Positions 44,706 to 56,560 of a stretch of DNA of 64,000 nucleotides are shown in pieces. The stretch's first letter is position 1; each line of letters opens with the position of its first letter. Source of the DNA: Eumeta japonica. Its lineage: Eukaryota > Arthropoda > Insecta > Lepidoptera > Psychidae. The notes below the pieces were generated by a model. The model worked only from the letters and a program-made list of their open reading frames with translations, made no database searches and was not told where the DNA came from. Location of the stretch: positions 62,001 to 126,000 of the forward strand of contig BGZK01001453.1 in the NCBI GenBank assembly GCA_005406025.1, given 5' to 3'. The position numbers and the translations under genes are program-made.

Positions 44706-46479
44706 ACGCTTTCATATTTATTATTGTCATCGTTATTCATTCCTATGGTCTCACTCCCTTTATATACCTTCAAAACAAGATCGATAGCTTACCAAGTTTT
44801 TAATAATCATAAAAACGTAAATTAAAAAAAAATGTTAGTTATTAAAAGATTATTAACTCGTTTTTCTCCAAATCTAATCAACTTAGCTAAAAAAAACCTT
44901 TTGGAATGTAGGAAAGCTATTAAAATCGTTAATTTTTTCCGAATATTTTTTTTATAGATCAATTAATTAAAGTAGATAAAAATTTGTAAATAGTACTAAG
45001 TTTTGGGGTTGGTTGGCAAGTTCTACTATTTTTCAGATTTATTATTTAGTGTAATTTAGTTTATAAACATTCGATAAATACTTGGCACATTGATTTGAAA
45101 TTCCGCAAATGTGTCTGATCTCGATAGCAGTACTGACGTATGCAGCTTTCATATGTAAATATCGTTCCGGTTCGGAATAATCGATTTTGCATTCGATTTC
45201 TGGTATACGATTGAGCTGAAATTTTCCATACGTCTGGAAATTCGTTAACGGAAAATTCCATAATCTGTTAAGTTTTACAGGAGGATCGTCAAAGACTTTT
45301 GCGTTTGATAATAGAACATTACTTTAAAAAAGTACAACCTAAGGCTGCAGGTCCGTCTGCTTGCCAGGGAGTTTACCGGAAAAGAAATAATATTGACTGC
45401 ATTCAAATTCAGCGAGAAATAATAAAATTGAATGCATATACGTAAAAATAACTTTTATAACTTATACTAAATTGCAATTAAATTAAAAAAGGCGACTATA
45501 TATAATTATTTCTTTTCTCAAAGGTAACCTCGAATACTATAACTATATTCATATTACGTATTATTTTTACTACAATGAAACAACTTTTTTTTTAATTTTA
45601 AGGTCTAAACTAAAAATACGGTTGCTAGTCTAACATTTCAAGTTATCAGATATAATAAATACAGTTAAATAGTATATTTTTGTATAAAAGAATCTGAGAA
45701 AAGTGAGAGTCATAAAAAACTACCAATCAGGAACAGTATTAAATACGCATAGTGACATATTTTTATTACCATTCAAGATTATATTTTTGTATAGCTCGTA
45801 AGTGCAAAAGTTTCTACATTTATAAAACTTTTTCTTGCAATTCGCTTTAACTTCTGCGGTCGATACGCAAATTCGTGATAGCAGTATATATCAGAGCAAC
45901 AGCACCTTTTGAGCTAATGCTAAATAATGCTGCGACTGTGATCACAATGTGGAGTTTTTCGTGTTACGATCGCACACGATACGATAAATATTTCGCAGCA
46001 AATTTCTGATCGTAAAATATTCTTTCCATCTCTTTGTAACATTTTATGGCACCTAAAAAATTCTTAGAAAGTCTAACTCGAGCTAAGTTGTTACTACTAT
46101 GCCATCAAAACATATAATTAATATTAATAGAGTGCGATCGGTAAGAGCAAATTTAAAATGAGAATTAAAAGGAAAACTAAAAATTAAAACTACTTCAAAA
46201 AACCTTGAAACTAAAAAGTTAATAATATTTTTTGATTAATTAAATATTTAAAATACCTGCTTAATCAATTTTTTTTTTAGATTGGGTGTCAGCCAACAAA
46301 GGTTTGCTTGTACGACCTCCCGCCTCATGGGTTATTTTATGAATAAAAAAAATTATGTGTTCAAATGTTTTGTAGATTTTAACAATCATTTAAAACTTTT
46401 TAGTTTAAGGGCTTTTTAAAGGGTGAGATGATGATACTTAGACGCAAACACCTGAGTATCTAACAAGAAAAAAGAGCTC
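44706..46479. other. AT-rich sequence, nothing recognised
   Basis: The minus frame 45061-45261 is unrecognised. There is no supported feature. Confidence 0.4.
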
Positions 46480-46712
46480 AAACAAATTATACGTTCCTAT
46501 AATATTCGTGGATAACCTTCCTTGGAATCCTAAGATCAGATCCTAATTTGGTGTATGCAAGACCATTGGGTATACCGTTTTCAACAGAAAAAAAAATTTT
46601 CAAAATCGTTTCACAATTGATGAAGATATCAGGTAACATACAAACGAAAAATGCAGACGAATTGATTACCTCTTCTTTTTTTTTAAAGTCGGTCAAAAAG
46701 TGAGATAATTTC
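46480..46712. repeat. Dispersed repeat with AAGTCGGT edge
   Basis: TGGTGTATGCAAGACCATTG, CAAAATCGTTTCACAATTGA, TGAAGATATCAGGTAACATA and CAGACGAATTGATTACCTCT, followed by a T-run and AAAGTCGGTCAAAAAG, match a repeat edge that is very common in lepidopteran genomes (established knowledge, family name not certain). The minus frame 46487-46696 is this repeat. Confidence 0.55.
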
Positions 46713-47439
46713 TCGGAAGTTACTTGGCGTGCAAATAACTGTTTTTACTTTCGTTAATGGATTTATGTAGAAAAAGATCCGTAAATTACGCAGATATAAA
46801 GTAATTTAATAAATCTTTCGGTTTCAAATAACAAAAATTTATTTTAATGTATCAAACGCAAAACTTTTATGTTCACTTATTTCGATGTTTATAATGAATT
46901 GAAAGTATTTAAATATATATACATTATATTGCGTTTACGTTCGAGATGGTGATTCGCCACTTCTTCGTGTGAGCCTACAATGTTGCAGCAGCTGTCAAAA
47001 TAAGATACACTGCGGACAATGTATGTAAGGAATGGGCTGTATGCATAATTCAAATTTGCAAATTTGCCTCTTTATGGGTCACTGCACTTCATGAAGGTGT
47101 TTCGACCTAGGCATTTCTGTTGAATATCTAGTACCCGGCTTATTTGAATTTGTAATCAGAAACCTTCAACTGTTCATCTGACCGTGTTGGACAACGACAA
47201 CAAATTAAAATCGTTTATGGCTACATATAATGCGAAGGCTTCTTGTTCATATCGTTGCGACTGAAACTCTTTATAACATAATTTGATATACAAAAAGATT
47301 TTATCCTTGAAATGACACAGATATTTTCTAACTTGTCGCTGTGAAAACTAATGAATACCGTTTCCAGTCTGATTCAAGAAAATCGAAATTTCATCTTATA
47401 TTAACGTTTTAAGATCCTATAAATCTATCTAGACGAATA

Positions 47440-47830
47440 TCCAAGTAATGAGTTGTATGAGTGTGCACGTGTATGTGTATGTAGGAGATTATGCAAACTT
47501 TCGTAACATTTGAACGATTTAAACAAACGAAACCCAGTTTACGGCATCCTAAAGGACTCTACTTAGACTTCCTAAAAATGTGAACTGATTCAGCCAGGTA
47601 AATTTTGAGAAACCTTAAAAAAAATTTGCAAAGAAATGTTTTTTTGCAGTATTTTTAGACGACTATACCGATAGACACAAGAATTTTTAAAAACCTTTAC
47701 ACTAAAAAGGTACATCGATTGCCATGCATAAAAATTAGTTGATTTGTTGAAAATATATAGTTATAGAAAAACTTTTCCAAAAAAAAAAGAGGTTTTTAGA
47801 ATATTTTCAAACTATTCTATGGATAAATTT
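47440..47830. repeat. Probable dispersed repeat fragment
   Basis: GAACGATTTAAACAAACGAA, TGAACTGATTCAGCCAGG and AAAAGTACATC-like phrases resemble lepidopteran repeat text. It directly abuts the LINE tail at 47839. No second copy was found in this window. Confidence 0.3.
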
Positions 47831-47838
47831 CGAATTGT

Positions 47839-49200
47839 AATTCAAATTCAAATTCAAAATATCTTTATTTCATAGGTTACAAAATAACATTTGAAGTATG
47901 TTATATTTTTTTGCGAATTTACACTTTACCGCTCGTTTGGAAGGCAGTTTTCCCTCAAGAAAAACGAACAAGAAATTTAAGGGTAGCTCTTTTCTAATTT
48001 GCTCCTACACAGCCAAAACAAATAAAAAATCTTTAAGGACGAAACAGCCCGGTAAGAAGTCGAGCCGCTTATGCCCATGCATTTTTGTCTTTTAAATATC
48101 CATAAATTGTATAATATTCTTTTTTACTGAGTGATCGTTTAATAACACTCTTAAATTTCTATAGGGATAAATCTTGTATATCAACAGGAACCTTATTGAA
48201 TATGCGCATACAGAGCTCTATAAATGAATTTGTGACCTTACTTAGTCGACTAATATGGGAAATCAGTTTATTTTTATTTCTGGTATTGAGTTTATATCGA
48301 CTACTATTTCTTTTAAACATTTCTAATTTTATTTTACATATAATGAATTTTCATAAATGAATTGAGATGCCACAGTTAGGATTTCAATTTCCTTAAACTT
48401 ATTTCTAAGAGATGCACGAGGTCAGAGCTTTTAAATCTCGCGAAAGTTCTGCTTTTACAGCACGAAAATTCTATGAACATTCGCGGCGTTTCCTCAGAGC
48501 AAGATGCCATACGACATCAGGGTGTGGAAACAGCCATAATAAACCAATCTAGCAGTTACGACGTCTGATAAATTTCTTATTTTTTTGACTGCATAGGCGG
48601 TAGAGCGAAGCCTTTTCGCCAACATACTTATATGAGGACCCCATTCAAGCATATTATCTAAAGTAATTTCCAGGAACACGGTAGCATTAACAAACCCAAA
48701 TTTTTTGTTACGTACTAAAATAGTTCCAGATCCATGTCTGACATTTGGAAGTGAGAATCTAATACATTTTGTTTTCATTACATTAAGAAGTAAGTTATTT
48801 GCAGTAAACCATTTCTCTATCTTGGAGATAGCATTGTCATAAGTGGGCTGTTTAACTTTGAAAAACCAAAAAGTATCATCTGTAAACAATACTATCACAT
48901 GAACATCCTTAACAAGGCTAGATAAATCATTTATGTAGACTAAAAAAAGAAAGCGACCAAGAATTAATCCCTATGGTACACCTATGTGGATTATAGATCC
49001 AGATGATCTCATGCCATTGACATCAACTCTCTGAACCCTGTTACTCAAATACGACTTCAGAAGGTCGAGTGCCCTGCCTGTTACTCCACAGTGACGTAGT
49101 TTCCCGATCAGAGTTTCATGATAAACATAATCAAATGCCTTGGAGAGATACGAAAAATACGCCAATTTAATCTCACGAATCCTCCCAGGCTCAGGCTAAG
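47839..49200 (-). pseudogene. 5'-truncated LINE, RT C-terminal half and 3' UTR
   Basis: On the minus strand from about 49165: YLSKAFDYVYHETLIGKLRH, CGVTGRALDLLKSYLSNRVQ, a VP-type motif (48971), LFTDDTFWFF (FADD-like catalytic box, about 48880), WFTANNLLLNVMKTKCI, LDNMLEWGPHISMLAKRL and SYGILL. C-terminal residues continue to YGYLKDKNAWA and a TAA at 48071-48069. The 3' UTR holds TCTTGAGGGAAAACTGCCTT and ends in AATAAAGATATTTTGAATTT plus TTGAAT repeats at 47857-47839. The two longest pieces are 48494-48898 and 48971-49165, separated by a frame break. It is the same family as the 15.7-19.1 kb element, but better preserved and truncated upstream of the RT palm. Confidence 0.85.
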
Positions 49201-49379
49201 GTTTTTTTTTTAAAGTTACTTGTATTTTTCTTGATGAACTCGATTACCATAACGCAGATCAAAATTGAATGGCGCGTTCGACAGTTATTGTAATTGAGGT
49301 ATTACAAAAAAAAAACCGAACAAACCGGGCTGCGTATAAACATATGTATGTAGATGTTTCATCCATCAAGAGTCTCGAT

Positions 49380-49925
49380 GATTTTTATCTCTTTTTGGTA
49401 TGGATATTGGGGAGATATTGATCCCTACATATCCGAAACTTTTCTTTGTTTCAAATTTTTTTTAAATATCCCAATTTTTAAAAATCCTAAATTTTCATAG
49501 TGCAATGTTAAAAACTGTTCTCCAGTGATCTACATCGCTATTTATACTTCAATTGCAAGTCTAAGTTCGTAATCGTAAAAGAAATATTTTTCGTATGATA
49601 CATCTATGAATTATCTATTTTAAGATTAGTTTTTCCTTTAACTGTCCTATGAGATGTTTCTCTATGCCAAATTTCATAACTATAGATCAATTGGTAGCAT
49701 CCTATATCTTTTAAATTACTTGGGACTTTCAAAATATAAAGCATAAATGGGCGTGTTTTGGGCATATTAATAACTTAAAAGCTTTATTTTTTGCAGACGC
49801 AGATGTATATGATGATAATTTCATCTTGATACGTTTACACGTACCCATGAAAAAAGAACTTGGCCAACAAAAGGACAGACGGACAACGAAGTTATTTTAT
49901 GAGAGTTTCCTTTTCTTTAAAATGT
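49380..49925 (+). repeat. Dispersed repeat family B, long copy
   Basis: CTACATCGCTATTTATACTT, CAATTGCAAGTCTAAGTTCG, TAATCGTAAAAGAAATATTT and TTCGTATGATACATC are followed by GGGCGTGTTTTGGGCAT, CACGTACCCATGAAAAAAG, GGACAGACGGACAACGAAG and TTATGAGAGTTTCC. It is colinear with the 7.06-7.5 kb copy. Confidence 0.7.
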
Positions 49926-49959
49926 AGATTTTACAGAAACCTAAAACAGTGTTTTAAAT

Positions 49960-50330
49960 AAATCTATATTTTTGAACTCTTAGAGCTCAAAATGTATGAA
50001 AACTATATTTACGAGATCGAAGGGCTCAAAAAAGTACTCGAAGAGATCAATAATTTATTTTTAAGTGCGTTTTGAATGTTTTAAGCTTGAAAGTAACTAA
50101 AAGTTTCGGAGATGGAAAAGCTTTTTTTTTATTTTGAACTCAAAAAGCTCAAACATTTATAGAAAATTATATTTTTAAAATCGAGGAGTTCAAAAACACA
50201 CCGATAAATATCATAGCGGGAAGTTTCAGGGATGGCCTGCAGGACCATCCGTTTTCCAGATTTTTTTAAAAGGGAGCGGAAGTGGAAAAACTTTTCCAAA
50301 TACGATATACAATGAGGGTTATTTTGTAGA
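49960..50330 (-). repeat. Family B module, inverted copy
   Basis: The minus strand reads AAATCTGGAAAACGGATGGT, CCTGCAGGCCATCCCTGAAA, CTTCCCGCTATGATATTTAT and TTTGAACTCCTCGATTTTAA. This is the same module as 25.04-25.2 kb, and it lies tail-to-tail with the previous copy. Confidence 0.65.
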
Positions 50331-50939
50331 TTACAATATAATAATATCAATTATAGTTAAGCGTGCTACTGAATACATCTCTGTATAGATATATAATTCC
50401 ACTAAAAAGGCTATACCTATTTGAATTAAATGTATAAGATAGAGGTAAATTATGTCTTGGCATAACCCATAAAACATTTTCATCTCAATGGATTGCTTTC
50501 TCGAATAAAAACAAATTAGCCAATAAACATAAGAATAGATATATCTTGGCGACCTTTATTGGAAATTGTATTTTATATTAAATAAACTACTTTATATTCC
50601 TTTTCAGTTAGAACTTTAGTTTTGCTATATATTTCTAACAAAGATATTATGGCTGTTTCCGTTCGCTTTGTTATATCTAAAACAAGATTTAGAAATTTTT
50701 TTATTCGATCTTAAACCCGCTCTGAACGGTCTGTACTGGATTGTCTCTCCGGACGACCACCTTGATTCTTTCTTGGACATTACAGTTTTTTTCTATTATT
50801 TACGCATTTTATATGTTTAAGAGTACTTATCTTGTGTTCAAAGGGATGATGTACCATTATGAAAAATTGTTGACAACCTTCAAGCGTTTCGGAGATTACC
50901 CGGGACAAGCTTCCAGACAATACTCGATTTTACTTTTTT

Positions 50940-50970
50940 CATGCGTAAATACAAAGAGTATTTACGCATG
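50940..50970. repeat. 13-bp snap-back hairpin, 5-nt loop
   Basis: CATGCGTAAATAC (50940-50952) pairs perfectly with 50958-50970 across AAAGA. Confidence 0.93.
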
Positions 50971-51424
50971 TATTTAAAAATCATAAATCGGTCAACTCTT
51001 ATAGCTTTTTCTTCAGCATCCGCTTGTACGGCTGTCTGTCACAGGGTAGGGTGAGCTTTCGCAGCTCGAAACAAGTCCAATGTGTGAAGTGCAATCGATG
51101 TGTCCGAGTGAGTGCATCTCGTGTGTATATAATTAGTCTTCTCGATGTTTGGAATGTAAGAAACAAATCGTTTACTATAATCATAGAGGTTTTATTTTTA
51201 TGTGAACACCAACAACAGTAGTGCGCATCGTTAGGCAGCAATATAAATAAAATAAATTAAAACATTGGATTATAAAGAAAATCTTCTTTGGGGAAATAAG
51301 ATTAATGCATTGTTAAGGTTAAGCCTAAAAAGTACAACACATCATTAATCAAATTAAGCTATTCACTATTACAATTCTGCTTTTATTTAGACTTTTATGT
51401 TATGATCGACTTCGAACGACACAC
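50971..51424. other. Nothing recognised
   Basis: Open frames occur on both strands at 50999-51241 without recognisable features. Confidence 0.35.
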
Positions 51425-51560
51425 CTTAGAAAAGCTCGAAATATAGATGTATTTTCGAGCGCTCCGAGCTCGGGCAACAGCGAGAAATTTCAGGGATGGC
51501 CCGCGGGCTCGACCGTTTTTCAGGTTTTTCTCTTTCCACATCCCTCCGCTGACCTCACTT
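51425..51560 (-). repeat. Family B module fragment, inverted
   Basis: GAAATTTCAGGGATGGCCCG, CGGGCTCGACCGTTTTTCAG and TTTTTCTCTTTCCACATCC (plus-strand text) parallel 50.22-50.29 kb. Confidence 0.5.
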
Positions 51561-51589
51561 AAAGCGCTGTAACATTTACGAATATACTC

Positions 51590-51755
51590 GTGGCCACATT
51601 TCGCAGTTTGATGGACGCCCGGGGAGCCGGAGGTAAAATAGATAGTTTTATAACGACCGTCGGTTTAGGCCACACGCCCCGGGGACACATTATCGTATCG
51701 CGCCGCGTCCCATGTGAATATCGCTATCGGAACACGGCAGTGTAGGCCGGTCAAC
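51590..51755. promoter_or_regulatory. GC-rich island, possible cis-regulatory element
   Basis: The block includes GACGCCCGGGGAGCCGGAGG, GTTTTATAACGACCGTCGG, GGCCACACGCCCCGGGG (GC-box/KLF-like) and TATCGCGCCGCGTCCCATGT. AT-rich flanks make it stand out. The left part may derive from the GGGGAGCCGG edge of a repeat. Confidence 0.3.
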
Positions 51756-52121
51756 TTCAGCTATTAGAATTCATAATTTAGTTAGGTAACGATCTGTTTT
51801 ATAGTTCAATTTATGCAAACTCTATTAGAGCCCACGGAATTTGTCGAAATTTCATTTTTGTTCTCGAGCGGCTGTATCCACTTTTGGGTTTTCATAACAA
51901 ATTATACCGCGAACGCAAACTGCTGTAATAATATTATTAAATAATTTAATATCTACATGATTTGGATTTCTTATGTTGCTTGTTATATTAGGCCGGCCCG
52001 GTTCAGTAGTCTTCAGATCGATCTTCATCACTGTTGAAATGATCAACTAGTTTTTGAGGCAAAATAAAATAAGAAAAACTACCCGCTCAGTGCATAGAAG
52101 AAAACGTCGTGCCGGTGCCCT
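51756..52121. other. Nothing recognised
   Basis: AT-rich, with a GGCCGGCCCGG patch at 51992-52002. Confidence 0.35.
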
Positions 52122-52258
52122 ATGTCGTGTTAATCACATTGATGAAGACGCTGTTAGCCTTCAGCCCTCATTAGGCTAGGGTATAGTCCCAGCACGTAAA
52201 TCCACAATAAAAGGTTCAACAGCCTCAGCAGTGTGGTGATTACAACTTAACACGACAT
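52122..52258. mobile_element. Short terminal-inverted-repeat element (137 bp)
   Basis: ATGTCGTGTTAA (52122-52133) and TTAACACGACAT (52247-52258) are perfect 12-bp inverted ends. The interior CTTCAGCCCTCATTAGGCT and the right end GTGGTGATTACAACTTAACA resemble, in part, the piece at 62.55-62.8 kb. It is too small to encode anything. It may be a MITE or a chance fold in a SINE. Confidence 0.45.
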
Positions 52259-52460
52259 CATTATTTCACTAGAAGATGTAAGTTTTTGTTACTTCAAATT
52301 AAACCTCTTTGGCCGTGTCTAGGGTGAAATTCAGTGCACGTGCCACGAAGCTGAAGTTAAATACGAATGAAGCTACTTTATGCTAACATGTAAGTTTCAA
52401 TGGTACTCTGACACTTCACCGACAAATTTTACTAATAATAATATTAAATATAACATACAT

Positions 52461-52510
52461 TACAAATAATATAGCGCTACTCTTTTGATTGGAACGCTAT
52501 ATTATTTGTA
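52461..52510. repeat. 16-bp perfect inverted repeat
   Basis: TACAAATAATATAGCG (52461-52476) pairs with 52495-52510 across an 18-nt loop. Confidence 0.93.
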
Positions 52511-53364
52511 TAATAAACAAATTGTTACAGTGATTTTTCAAAAAAACTCAAGTTGTTTCCGTAATCCGATATTTGTTATCGATTACCAAGATAGTATGTA
52601 ATAAACGGAAAGACAAATTTTGATTGTCGTTTTATAATTATGAAATTTATTTTGGCAAATTATGAGAAAAACTTAAGGTATATTATGAGCAGGTGGTAAA
52701 TGGCTAATAAAATATTAAGATGAAATAGAAATATAATTGGCATTCGGGCAGTTTCAGGTCTTTTGGTATTTTCAACCTCTACGATCCAGTCTCTGTATTT
52801 AATTTTATATCAAACGCTTCCTTCCTGTCTGTCACTGAACACACACTATGTGTTCTCAGCGTGATTTATTATACTACTCACAACTTTATCTGTGAAAATT
52901 GGTTTAAAAGTGTTAAAAGTGATTATTAATTTTAATTGAGTGACAACGATAGTAAAAGTGATAGTGGTAACACAAATTTCTTTTAATTATAACATGACTT
53001 AATTTTTTTTCTATTTTCACATAAAAGAGCTTAAAGAAAAAAAATATAATCATTTAGATGTTGCACATCTATCGGGTATCCCGTGATGGCTCACATCCCT
53101 ATTTTTTTTTTCAAATAACCGAATGCAGCAAACATCGAAATAAATCCAATATTTCTTTGATCATTTATCTCTTTTCGTTGTGTCTGAGGGCTGCATAAAA
53201 TCACATGATTCATTCTAAGAATAACAAAAAGTAATTTTAGCTTTAACAAACAGTTGAGCATATCATTTTTTTTAATTATCTAGAAAAACTATTCGAAACG
53301 GATACAGCCAATTAAATCAATGACAGAAACAAAATGTAACTTTCACTTTAAGGGTGAACAACAC
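52511..53364. other. AT-rich sequence, nothing recognised
   Basis: No gene or repeat was identified. Confidence 0.4.
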
Positions 53365-53510
53365 GCAGTAAACGTCTGCCCCGCCGGTCGACGAAATTCA
53401 GTGGCTCGATAAAAACTTAAATATTACTCTACGCCGGACTTGAACCCGAGCCAATACAATAAAAATAGTTCGCGGTGTGCGCCGCCCCGACATTCGGCGT
53501 AAATATATTT
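53365..53510. promoter_or_regulatory. GC-rich island, possible cis-regulatory element
   Basis: CTGCCCCGCCGGTCGACG, TACGCCGGACTTGAACCCG and GTGTGCGCCGCCCCGACATT surround AT motifs (GATAAAAACTTAAATATTAC, CAATACAATAAAAATAG). No frame or splice site is evident. Confidence 0.28.
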
Positions 53511-54099
53511 TACATTTGTAACGGACTCCGAGACGCTTAAGTACATGTAGGCTGGACGTTCAATTCCCTTCTCTTGAAATGGTTAGATATTTTTTTCTAA
53601 GTTCGATCCGTTATCATGCTAACGTTGTGTTTGTATTGACAAAAATATGGCTTAATTTTGTATTGACTGACTGATTTCAATGTTATTTTTGCACTAAAAT
53701 TAATTTGTCTCATACAGGTGCGACTGTTTTAAATACATATAACTACTTTTTCGAATTTCACATGAGAAATGAAATTCAATGTTTCAAACACAGCGGTAGC
53801 TATTTTCCGGTTTATTTTCTAAATTTCGTTTATTTATTCACAACATAACTAACAGCAACAACTTTTTATCAAAAGCTTACTTCGTGTAATTTTGCAAATG
53901 CATGTAGGAACATACGTAAATTACAGTCGTCGGACTAAAACTGATTCGGCGGACGGTGATGGAGTAACAATACAGTCCTGGCGGATCGAAAAACTTTCGT
54001 ATCAAATAAGCTTTAGATTAACTAACCCGCCTAAAGAATTTAGCTTTGGATTAGCTGAAGTTCCATGAATAGAAGTATCTTAGACAAAAAAAAAATACC
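53511..54099. other. Nothing recognised
   Basis: A GC-richer patch lies at 53930-54000. Confidence 0.35.
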
Positions 54100-54185
54100 T
54101 ACGACACTCGAGCTTCGGCCGCCGAGTGGCAAGTGCCTTGATTTCAAATCAGAATGCAATGGTTTGGTTTATTAACCATGGGTGG
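54100..54185 (+). other. tRNA-like head, probable SINE fragment
   Basis: GCTTCGGCCGCCGAGTGGC matches the GCTTCGGCCTCCGAGTGGC-type head of tRNA-derived lepidopteran SINEs. A CTTGATTTCAAATCAGA anticodon-arm-like block and a degraded B-box (GGTTTGGTTTATTAACC) follow. If read as a tRNA the anticodon position would be TCA, but the T and acceptor arms do not form, so it is not a functional tRNA. Confidence 0.4.
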
Positions 54186-55769
54186 ATTCAAAAATAAATT
54201 TTTCGGTTAAATAAAATTAAAAGATTCCCCATAAATCGAAAAATACACTAAGCTGTAATCTTAGACCTATTTTCTGTGTTGATAGTAAAGATAAAAAGCT
54301 CACAACCGACACTATGCCAGCGAACAAACGATCACATGAACGATTATAGAAGCGTATGTCCTTGCAATGATTTTATAAAAATCTAACACCCACAGATCAG
54401 ATAAAAAAAGTTAATTAATAGCATTTCATACAACGTGATAAAATTAAAGTATAACTAACTAAAGAGAAAGGCAGTCATTGAAGAATGCCGACAGAAGTGA
54501 AAACTTTAAACTATGAAATAACAGTGCTTTATTTGTAATTTTTAAATTAACTGTAATATTATATATTTAAACGATTTTTAAGTATAATCATTAATATTAG
54601 TTTGGTCTTCACATCTATCAGCATTCCAAGTGACTATAAATATACGTTGCTCAAAAATTGGTTGAGAGAGCTTGGAGGGAAGAAAATTTTAAAATTTTTA
54701 CCTTTTATTTTATACACAACAACATTAATGTCGCAATTGAATCAAAATTTAAAATGTACCTACTGCATTAACATGTTGCTGACTAGAACAACGGTGACGC
54801 GAAAACATAAGATTTTTCCTATTCAAGGAAAATCACCTTACGTCCTTATAGAAGTTTTCACTTCAATAAAATACAACAGATTAAAATGCTTGTAATTATT
54901 GAAAGAGCCTTGAGACAATTCTGTTCAGAAAGGAGTAATGTCAGCTAGTAGGACGGCTTATTAAAATATTGTCTGTTAGCAAAGTGCATATCGCTCCAAT
55001 AGTGTGTATCTCGCATGCATTAATGAGTTACATACGTTTGGAGAAAACTGTGCATAATCGAAGTAGCCAAAATCACATGAATAGAAACCACTGCTCTATA
55101 AATGCAAGAGAGATAAATGATCGGAAATAAGATATAGTGAACTTGAACCCAACGTGTTGAAAACGACCCGTATTTTTCTCCTTTGAAAATAAAGAAAAAC
55201 TGATTCATTTTTGACTTTTGATTTTTATTTCGGGGGTAAATTGTAATATAAAAAAAATTAAAGAATCAGACGAAAGCTTATAAAAATTAGATACATAATA
55301 AATAGTTATGACCCCATTAAAATTGCATTACATATGGCAAAGAGTTGAATAAATACTTTAATTCCTTACTTTATGAGAAAAATCAGGGCGACAGGTGATT
55401 ATTTTTATTTGCTTTTTATTATACTGTTAACTGATTTACGAAAATTTAGAGATATTTTTTATTTAATTCATTCTTAGAGAGAACATTCAATATTTTTTTT
55501 ATTGTTATATTTTAAGAACACTTCCCTTTATTTTTTTCCTGTTTCGACCTTCGTCTATAGTTTAGATTGGTAAAAATCGATTGTGACAGGCATATGTATA
55601 AACAGACTCCAAGTTGATTCTGTAAGTGATCTATTTCGACAGAGAACACATAAAATGATTTCAAATCAGGAAACATGGGCAATATTAATACGTAATTTCT
55701 TAATGCAATATGCATATTATCCTATATCTGCTCTCATCCGTCGATCTGTTTTCATTTGGTAACTAAATT
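54186..55769. other. AT-rich sequence, nothing recognised
   Basis: The frames at 54602-54895, 55020-55208 (-) and 55512-55715 (-) have no recognisable domain. No gene is supported. Confidence 0.4.
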
Positions 55770-56560
55770 CCTTATCGCATTCCGCAACGAGAAATGCTGA
55801 TCACCGTACATTCGTTTGAAGTATAGCACAACCATTTTCGCCCGAGAATCAATTGTACGATTTAGCTCAACTGCTTGTGGTACAGTAGGTCGCACGCGGG
55901 GGACGCCCGGGTTTGAATCTGTACTAGTATTTTTTTTTATTAATGTATTTAATTACTATCAAACATTTTAATTACTTTCATTGTTATTTTGGATAAAATT
56001 ATAAATACTTTTATATTAACGGCAATTATTGTATAATAATTTTAATACATTACTTCGAAAAAAATCGGAATATTTTTGAATAATTTCAAAAAATATTATT
56101 TGTTGGAACATTTTATTTGCAAACAGATATGAGGAAATATTTAAGCAAAAAGAAAGACATACGATTAACTATTTTAAAAGCTTTGTAATTAACCTATTTC
56201 TAAAAGTTTAATTATCATTATACTTTCTCAAAATTTAATTTTTTTATCATGAAATAATGTTTGAATGTTTTATTTTTTTATGCATGCAAATTATACTTCT
56301 TTATGTTTATTATTAAAATAATAAATAATACAACGAATTGTATTCTAATAAATTTTGGCGAAAAGCCATCTACTGTTTAAGAATATTTAACTATAGAAAA
56401 GAAGGACGACATTATTTCTGTAGTACTGCCCTCTATGTACAAATTATATTATTATTTATTTAATTATTATCACACGTTTTAGTTAATTTAATTAATATTT
56501 ACATACAGCGAAAGGAACTTCATTCCAACCGGTTGTCCCCAAGATACTTCATTCGATTTT
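55770..56560 (+). repeat. Dispersed repeat D, copy 2
   Basis: This copy is colinear with 41.19-42.12 kb: GTTTGAAGTATAGCACAACC, TTTTCGCCCGAGAATCAATT, ACTTTTATATTAACGGCAAT, GAACATTTTATTTGCAAACA, GCCCTCTATGTACAAATTAT and the right edge AAAGGAACTTCATTCCAACC (56511-56530). It preserves pol III-like boxes that are blurred in copy 1. Confidence 0.8.
55863..55920 (+). promoter_or_regulatory. Pol III-like A and B boxes inside repeat D
   Basis: TAGCTCAACTGC (55863-55874; A-box consensus TRGCNNARYNGG) and GGTTTGAATCT (55910-55920; B-box consensus GGTTCGANNCC) are separated by 35 nt, which is normal spacing. Copy 1 has only GTGTTCAATTTTG at the B-box position. This suggests a tRNA-derived internal promoter, but the segment lies about 90 bp inside the element. 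Confidence 0.4.

Noticed and set aside
54100..54185. Functional tRNA gene
   Set aside because: No acceptor stem and no proper T arm could be drawn; it matches the style of a SINE head.
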